Positions 57,033 to 64,000 of a stretch of 64,000 nucleotides of DNA are shown in pieces. Within the stretch, counting starts at the first letter, position 1, and every line of letters starts with the position of its first letter. Location: assembly GCA_026075535.2 (NCBI GenBank), contig AP026550.1, positions 7,874,001 through 7,938,000 on the forward strand. The letters run 5' to 3'. The position numbers and the translations under genes are program-made. Under the pieces are notes generated by a model, which saw nothing but the letters and a program-made list of their open reading frames with translations, was not told the origin of the DNA and did no database searches. The DNA is from Tricholoma matsutake. Taxonomy: Eukaryota > Basidiomycota > Agaricomycetes > Agaricales > Tricholomataceae.

Positions 57033-60000
57033 CACCTGATCTTCCCACAAACCCAGCTTTATAATAGTGGGTGATCCGGTGCCTCACCCACTATTGTAAG
57101 GCTCATTTCTGTAAAAACCTGACACCGGCATTATTTCCCTCCCCAAGCAATGTTCAGACTTACCAAGGTAAGCATACACACCATGCTCACATAAGCATAT
57201 AGGTCCGGGAATGTGCAGGACAGCTTCCCGCCACTGTTCCCACTCTGATCACTGTTGATCACTATCTCCCACAGTTGATCAACACGTGCCACAGCTTTGG
57301 CTACCATTGCACTCATCATCCCCGACAATGAGCATGCCTTTCCACTCATTCCTGACCATTTTCCTTTGCTTTTTTTGATATATAATACTTATATATGTAT
57401 GTATAGTGTTAATGAACAGTCATTTCCACTTTTACAGCTATATTTAACTTAGAGCAAGCACTCTTCTTGAGTTTGAGGAGGAGGAGAGGTCTCATCTTCT
57501 CATGAGAGTGTTATATCGCATGTAACTTGCTATATATCAATATATGTGACTATCCAAATGACTGTGGATGGCACTACATGAGTAGAGAAAAGGGGAGGTG
57601 ATGGGAGTGTGAGACAAGGTACCCCCTGCTGGGCTTGCACACCCTCCACAGCCAAAAAAATGTAGGGGGGTAGAGGGATGTACATAGAGGCAGGGATTAA
57701 TGTTGAGAGAGCTGGGAACAAGGTGCTCTCTGTGAGTGCACCTGTATGGGGAGGGGGAGAGGTTGTCACTTACCTGCATACCTAGGCCATCCCCTTATGA
57801 AATGCACATGGAAAAGGGATATAATAGTCAAATAAAACAAAACAATAGACCCCCTGAAGTCTCTGTAGTAATGCGGATGGCCATAGCAGAGAACATGGAG
57901 TCAGGAGGAGGTATCCATACCCTGGGAGATCTGTGGCACCAAAGTGTTCACTTTCTTCGATTCCTGGGCCTTATAGTAAAGTAGAACAAAGATCAGTAAA
58001 GGAGATAGCAGGGATATAAGATCCTGACTCACCAGGACATGGATTCCCCACCTACAGATGTGAACTTTGCTCACCATGTATCCCACACTTCACCTTCTGT
58101 ACAAAGCTCCTCATAGGCATCTATAGTAGTCCTGTGCCCCTCATTTACAGCCTACAAGTCATCCATATACTTTGCCCTACAAGTCAGGATCTTCACCTAC
58201 TCACCTTTTTTCCTTGTTACTATATGCCAGCTCACAGGACCCACTGGTGGCTGTATAGATAGATTAACCAAGGTATTATAGGTAGAATCAATACCTTGGA
58301 ATAGTTCATTGGTCTGTATTAAAGAGGTGGAGAGTCCATAGATTGAGTTGGAGTGCAGTCACTCACACAAGGCCTGCAGAGCTTCTACATCTCAATGTAG
58401 TGTAAAGATAGTGACATAATCTGATCATAAGACAGGTTCCCTTAGATCAATGACCATCTATATAGTGTATGAGGCCATAGGATGCACAAGAGAGAGGGTT
58501 GAACCAAGCATTCCCCAAATGGTAATAACTCAACAGCAACATAGTGTACCATTAATTGAACACCAGGTGTAGATAGAGGGGGGTCTTCTGCATATACTGC
58601 AACAGGACTGAAGGGAATCCATGGAGTATTGGGTGAGATATGTGCAAAACGACACATTTCAGCATGGTTGTTTGTGGCGGGCATTTAGACATGTCCAATC
58701 ATATCATCATGGTACATGGACCCCAATCATTCCATTTGTAAACACTTTCTTCAGCACTCTGCCTCTACCTCTTGATGGATTGACTCCAGTCCTTTTGCTT
58801 TCTATGGAACCTACTCATATTTATTCACTTACACTCTCCAATCAATGGCGCATTGGTTCACTATTAATATATTCTAAGATTATTACCTTTTTTGGAACAC
58901 CTGGTTCAACCTGCTCTATGGTGCATAACTTGGCCTCTCCTGCTATATGAATAGTCTCTAACTCAAGGTAATCTTGTGTGATATGATACTTTGCACTAAT
59001 TCTGTGACTATACTAAGCAAGTGAAGTACTGTTGGCCTTGTGTGAGTGACTGCATTCCAACTCAATCTATGGACTCTCCCAAGGGGGTGTCGGGACAGGA
59101 ATCCCAAACCAGACGTAGGGGGGGGGTCCTGCCAGAGGCTGAAATTTTTTTCTGACCATAGTGAAAATGACGCCGATAGGCATCTTTGAGTGCTATTTTG
59201 TTGTGGTTATGGTCCTGGAACAACCAAATAGCATATATCACACATATTATCTATTACTACAAGTAGTATTCCACCAGAAGTTGAAACCGAGTATATATAA
59301 ATTCAAAGTTAAAATGACTCTCGTAAGTAAGCTAGAACTTATACCACCCAGTGAGGATGCTGCCCACAAATCCTGAGCACTGGTGGAAATTTAAATGGAC
59401 CTCCTTGGCAACCTGGTCACTGACATCAGTCATCACTGTTCTCGACAGGCCAGAGATCTTATCGCCATTATCAGGTTCAGTTCCTGAACCATCCGACTCG
59501 GAGTCGATACGAACATACTCGTGCTTTGAGATGTTGTCATCCCAGTGTTAGCTGCTGCAGGCTTGCCATCCTGGCTAGTTGGATTGTCATGGATGATCGT
59601 GGTACCTGTCTCACAGCCCTGGTGTTGTCATTGTCATTGTGTGATGTGGGGTATGAGCACCCTAGTTGCCTGCCTGTTCTGAGATGCAGGGCAGTAAAAG
59701 GTGGTTGCATGGGTGTAATGCATACCTCACTCATAGTATCCCACTCCACAAGGGTCTGAGAAGCCTCCCATCTTATTTCCTGTTTAGACAGGGAGAAAGT
59801 GTGGCCGCATGGATGTTAATCGTCGTAGGTAATAGCAGCTTGTAACCTACAGAAAAAACATTGTGATTAGTTAAAAGAGTCAGTGAATGAAAAAAAAACT
59901 TATTTTGTTTTGGACCTTGGGTGATGCAGGCTATGGTCTCGAATTCACAAACCATGTTTGAAGTGGCACATTTGTAGCCACGGGGTTTGCTATTTAGCCA

Positions 60001-60677
60001 GGCCAAAGGGTGCAGCAGTGGTTGAGATGGCCAGTTACGAAGAAGATGGGATGGTGGGCATGATGGGGAGAGTGGGGAAGGATGCGACCACGTCATTGTT
60101 GGAAGGATCATGGGATTGTTTTCAAACAGCATGTGATCAAAACATACCATATATGGCAGGAGGGGGAAGGGGGGGGGGGGTCTGGCGAGCTGTGAAAAAA
60201 AAATATGAAAAATTCCCGTCCTGCCACCCCCTTGGACTCTCCACCTCTTTAATACAGACCAATGAACTATTCCAAGGTATTGATTCTACCTATAATACCT
60301 TGGTTAATCTATCTACACAGCCACCAGTGGGTCCTGTGAGCTGGCGAAAATGGTCAGGAATGAGTGGAAAGGCATGCTCATCATCAGGGATGATGAGCGC
60401 GATGGTGAAGCTGTGGCATGTGTTGATCAACCGTGGGAGATAGTGATCGACAGTGATCAGGGTGGGAACAGTGGCAGGAAGCTGTCCCGCACATTCCTGG
60501 ACCTATATGCTTATGTGAGCATGGTGTATATGCTTACCTTGGTAAGTCTAGTCTGAACATTGCTTGGGGAGGGAAATAATACCAGTGTCAGGTTTTTACA
60601 GAAACGAGCCTTACAATAGTGGATGAGGCACCGGATCACCCACTATTATAAAGCTGGGTTTGTGGGAAGATCAGGTG
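57033..60677. repeat. Large inverted duplication
   Basis: The contiguous segment 60233-60677 recurs inverted at the left as two blocks: 57033-57364 pairs with 60346-60677, and 58226-58337 pairs with 60233-60345. In the left copy about 861 bases (57365-58225) separate the blocks. A further inverted pair, 58332-58373 with 59034-59077, nests in between. The duplicated part contains an exon-like stretch (WEIVIDSDQGGNSGRKLSRTF on the plus strand, DLYAYVSMV after it). Confidence 0.72.
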
Positions 60678-60967
60678 GCTTTCAGAATGTTATGACATTA
60701 GTTTTTTTTTTTCAAAAGTGTGACATGATGACATATTTCCAAATTGGGACTTGGTTACATCTTGTAAACAGTTACACAGTGTTTCTTGCTCTTTGTATGG
60801 AGGCTAGATCTCCATCTGCTGGGTCTTCTCATACCGATACCTTGGATGACACTGACTGGGATGGAAACCATAGGCACACTTTACAACAATGTACAAGAGC
60901 TTAGAGCCAAGATCAGGTGTAAGTCTTATCATGTCTAATCACAGTGTATAACACTTTTTCTATGCAG

Positions 60968-62564
60968 AAGGAAAATTTTCGGATGTCACCCTGGCAACCC
61001 AGAAGGCTGCAGCCCTGCGGGCAAAGGCGAATGAAAGGCAACAAGAGTCTAGGAAGAGGAAGAAAGCAGAAAAGGAGAAGGAAAATGTGGTGAAGCATAG
61101 TGAAATTGATGAACTGGAGTCGGATGATGAGGCAGAATCAAGAGGGAAGAAGGTGAAGCAGACACAGAAGGTCACCGCATACATCCACATCCAGACTCCT
61201 GCTGTACAAACAAAGGGGCAAGCCAAGACTGCAGAATCAAAGCCAATCGTCAAAGGGCCATGTTTTTTCACTTCCGATGATGACTACAAGAAATTCAGGG
61301 AGACTATTGCCAAGTCGATACCCTGTAAACTGAAACTCTTGCCGATCACGCAAATGCATTGGTGATACGAGAAACCCGCAAATGACAGCAAGAAGCCACT
61401 CTCATCAGCTGCAGGATATGAAGCCCTGAAAGACTCGCTTTTGGATCATAAGAAGGACTTTGTTTTATTCATTATGATTCCTCTGCCTACAAAGGATGAC
61501 GAGGTGATTTACCTGTTCATGTGCTGTAAATAACGCATTTATAATATCTCTACTTAGGACTGGGATACTGGAGAAGGTGACTACATCCCGAAGCCTTATG
61601 ATCATTACGAAGAAATTGCGTCGCAGGTCCCAGGTGACACAGAGATGAGTGCGAAGGCACAAATTGTGAGTCGCTCCGCTTCTCCTCATCGATACCCTGA
61701 AGTAGTACTGATTTATATGACAGGCAGCTATGGCCAGTAACTGTGCCGAACATGTAGAGGAGTTACGGGGCCAATATAGTATCGGAAACTGTCCCCTGTT
61801 CCCAACCTCACATATGTATATACCAATATCTGATAGGCAACAAAATGTATTACTGGGACCTCACACCAACTCGACTGCAGGTCTGGGGGAATGCACTGGT
61901 ATGTAATCAACTATCGCTAGTCATTTCCTAACTGACGAATTCACAGGCAGTCAAAAAAAGTGGTGTTACGCTCACATCTCCTCCCAATTCTAACCACTTC
62001 GACATCAAACATGCTTGCAAGGCCCCTCCTGCAGCCCTCATTGTTGCACCTGCTAGCATTACTGAGGGTGACACTCTGCCCCCTCCTACTCTGCCTGTGG
62101 TACCCTAGTATCCTCCTTGGGCATATGGTTATCCTCTGCCGCCTCCACCTGGCTTTCCTCATGCACCCATCTATCCTCATGCACAAGGTTACCATCCCTC
62201 TCATGGCTACTCATATCCATGTGAACCTAATCCATATGCATGACTCTCAGACCAACAGCACCCTGCCTATCCCACCAGAAATCCTTCTCAGCCATTCTCG
62301 CCTGTTCCATCACCAGGTGTTGCTATTCATCTCCAAGTCCCCCTCGAAGTATTTTGTGCTCGATATGATATCCCTGACTCGGATAAGGAAAAGCTGGCAA
62401 AGCTTGAGTACTGGCCAGGTGATAACATCGTCATGAGGTTGGAGGAGAAATACTGGGAGCATGAGGGTTTCACTGTATTGAGATGGAAGGGGTTTCTTGC
62501 TGCCCACAAGCGGTTCATGAAGGAGGTGCAAAATGGAACTTGGGCTACCACCAACGATACATGA
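60968..62564 (+). pseudogene. Multi-exon gene of a fungal repeat family, three stops
   Basis: Exons 60968-61503, 61558-61665, about 61724-61898 and 61947-62564 are bordered by good GT-AG sites (introns of 54, 58 and 48 bp). The product starts with a basic coiled-coil-like region (KANERQQESRKRKKAEKEKE), then a globular part (YIHIQTPAVQTKGQAK, CFFTSDDDYKKFRETIAK, DSLLDHKKDFVLFIMIPLP), then a Pro/Tyr-rich low-complexity part and a compact C terminus (KLEYWPGDNIVMRLEEKYW). Stops in frame: TGA 61363-61365, TAG 62106-62108, TGA 62241-62243; there is also a frame change in exon 3 near 61840. Both TGA fit lost CGA codons. I believe similar proteins recur in mushroom genomes; function unknown. Confidence 0.6.
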
Positions 62565-62737
62565 GATCACGGATTGTATGTTTTTTATACATGCTCAAGA
62601 TACTCTGCTTTGGACTTGTCATATCTTTTCACTATACATTGCTCATGCATCACTTCAGGTTTTTTCTCAGTTGTGTCATTGCTGTTAGATATCACAAATG
62701 GACTTTATAACCACATGGCATGTATGGACTCATAGAT

Positions 62738-63988
62738 GCAATTACAATGTTTGTTCACTGAATGTAGCCCGAATTGGTGAACCATGCCTTACACATCTCT
62801 GCCATGATACAACTGCACACTTGAGTGTGGCATAACACATCACCGTGTCGACGAAGATATGCCTTTACTGTATGAAGGTGAGATGATTACAGCTAGCTGC
62901 GAGACATAGAAGGCTCACATGTGCTGAATGACTTTTCAATCAGATTTAGATCAGGTGAATACACAGGCAAATAAAGAATCAGACAGCCTATGAATGTGAA
63001 TGGGACCGTTGAGTTTGTGCATCAAATAAGGTGGATAAACCTGACCTGCACTCTTTACTAGTTGAACAAGAGCATCATTATGATGTATTTGGCAGTTGTC
63101 GAGCACCAGGATAGATCGTTCTACAGGAAAGGGTTGCATTTCTGGAAGCTAGCAATGATTGAGCCAGATGTAGGAACTCATACGCAATATGAAAACATAC
63201 TACTTCCTCTTGAATGAAGTCATAGAATTCCAGTGAATCAAACGAGCCAGGAACAACTCGAGTGGCAAGGTAGCCATCGCAAGTCATAGCAGCCAGAAGG
63301 GAGTAACGATCACCACGCACAAAGACATCCTTGAGTTCGGCTCGTTGTCCAGCAGGAGCTAGGCCATATCGGCGTGCATATCTGTATTCATTCTTGCTGG
63401 TTTCGTCAAGACAGATGAATTCTGAGCCATCACCAGACAAGCGAGGGTCCTGCTGCACCTCCCTCCACTGCGCTCGCAACTCTTCATCTCGTTCAAGGGC
63501 AATTTTGTGGAGCATCTTTCGAGTTAGTCCAGACTTCTTGAGATTCTCATGGAGCGCCGAGACAGAAATGATGATGTCGTGATTTATCGCAAGCCAGAGA
63601 ACCAGCTCGTCAAGATAGAGATCAGATTCTTGCTCATAGATAGTGTGGACTGCCGTGAGAACAGCTCTAGTAAGACGCCGAGTAAATCCATAAGGTGCAA
63701 AATGAGGTCGGTTCACTGATCCGTGTTCTTCAAATATGGCTCTCCAGCGGTAGATGCTCGAGCGGGAGATAAGCAACGTGTCTATAATGGCCTCCAGCTC
63801 CCATCCTCGATCCCAGAGGCTGAGAGCACATTCCTTCAGAACCTTGCTGATTCTATGGTTGACCATTGTTGTACTGTTGCCTAGGAAGGAAGCGGGATGA
63901 TGGGACAGTCCGACAAGTAGGAATCTCAAAATAACCTTTCCAAAAAAAATTACATAATGTCATTACATTCCGAAAGCGCTGTAATTGC
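62738..63988. repeat. Weak candidate terminal inverted repeats of the Tc1 element
   Basis: GCAATTACA at 62738-62746, 9 bases beyond the transposase stop, recurs inverted as TGTAATTGC at 63980-63988. Only nine bases match and no TA duplication could be confirmed; the window ends 12 bases later. Confidence 0.25.
62755..63866 (-). CDS. Tc1/mariner-type DD34E transposase, full reading frame with three introns
   Basis: Four exons (63866-63201, 63148-63046, 62987-62919, 62867-62755) join to 316 residues. Introns are 52, 58 and 51 bp, with donors GTATGT, GTCAGG and GTGAGC. The N-terminal third is a helix-turn-helix DNA-binding region (LKECALSLWDRGWELEAIID, SRSSIYRWR). The catalytic core has Asp154 (FICLDETSKNEY), Asp239 (ILVLDNCQIHH) and Glu274 (YSPDLNLIEKS), with exactly 34 residues between the last two, the Tc1 DD34E pattern. 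The ATG at 63866 was chosen because a longer frame upstream lacks an ATG. No stop or frameshift is present, so the enzyme could be active. It would cut and paste an element with terminal inverted repeats at TA sites. Confidence 0.85.
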
Positions 63989-64000
63989 GCTTGCAAGCAC

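Noticed and set aside
5328..62243. A variant code or programmed readthrough at the many in-frame TGA codons
   Set aside because: The intact host genes end at ordinary stops, including TGA in the monooxygenase and the F-box gene, and the internal TGA codons sit at Arg-like positions and match CpG decay.

Overview
This window looks like nuclear DNA of a mushroom-forming basidiomycete (Agaricomycetes). The evidence is short introns of about 50 bp with GTATGT-like donors, chromodomain Ty3/gypsy elements, a CxC5/CxC6 cysteine-cluster gene of the KDZ transposon world, a NACHT (NLR-type) gene, an F-box gene and an intron-rich Tc1-type transposase. The genus cannot be told from the sequence. No prokaryotic genes, rRNA or CRISPR arrays are visible.

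Layout. 1-2250 is repeat-rich and non-coding, with a hAT-like MITE at 1806-2048. 2254-8300 is a young Ty3/gypsy chromovirus on the minus strand (two 426 bp LTRs, 5 bp target duplication). 8306-12860 is decayed repeats with remnants of a repetitive gene. 12863-19078 is a second, much older copy of the same gypsy family on the plus strand, followed by a solo LTR of that family (19121-19544). 19550-21640 is CpG-poor repeat DNA. 21640-35650 is a CpG-normal island with four apparently intact host genes: a Baeyer-Villiger-type flavin monooxygenase (24607-26316, +), an F-box protein (28901-30494, -), a one-pass membrane protein (32284-33727, -) and a secreted FAD amine-oxidase-like enzyme (33883-35646, -). 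From about 35690 the sequence turns CpG-poor again: a KDZ-associated CxC5/CxC6 pseudogene (35690-37510, -), then a large Lys/Glu-repeat gene (37605 to about 46800, -) split by a second gypsy family (37657-44020), then decayed gene families, a broken NACHT gene (53636-55120, -), an inverted duplication (57033-60677), a multi-exon pseudogene (60968-62564, +) and a Tc1-like DD34E transposase with a full reading frame (62755-63866, -).

Three themes run through the window. First, premature stops: most of those examined in broken genes are TGA at a place where CGA (Arg) would fit, the three differences between the LTRs of the young gypsy are all CpG transitions, and its old sister copy has lost Arg codons throughout. 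This fits C-to-T decay at methylated CpG. Second, both gypsy families have, just inside the 5' LTR, a 10-12 nt stretch complementary to a site within their own LTR, the signature of Tf1/sushi-type self-priming. Third, foldback MITEs have inserted into other elements, and exact target duplications allow the insertion order to be read.
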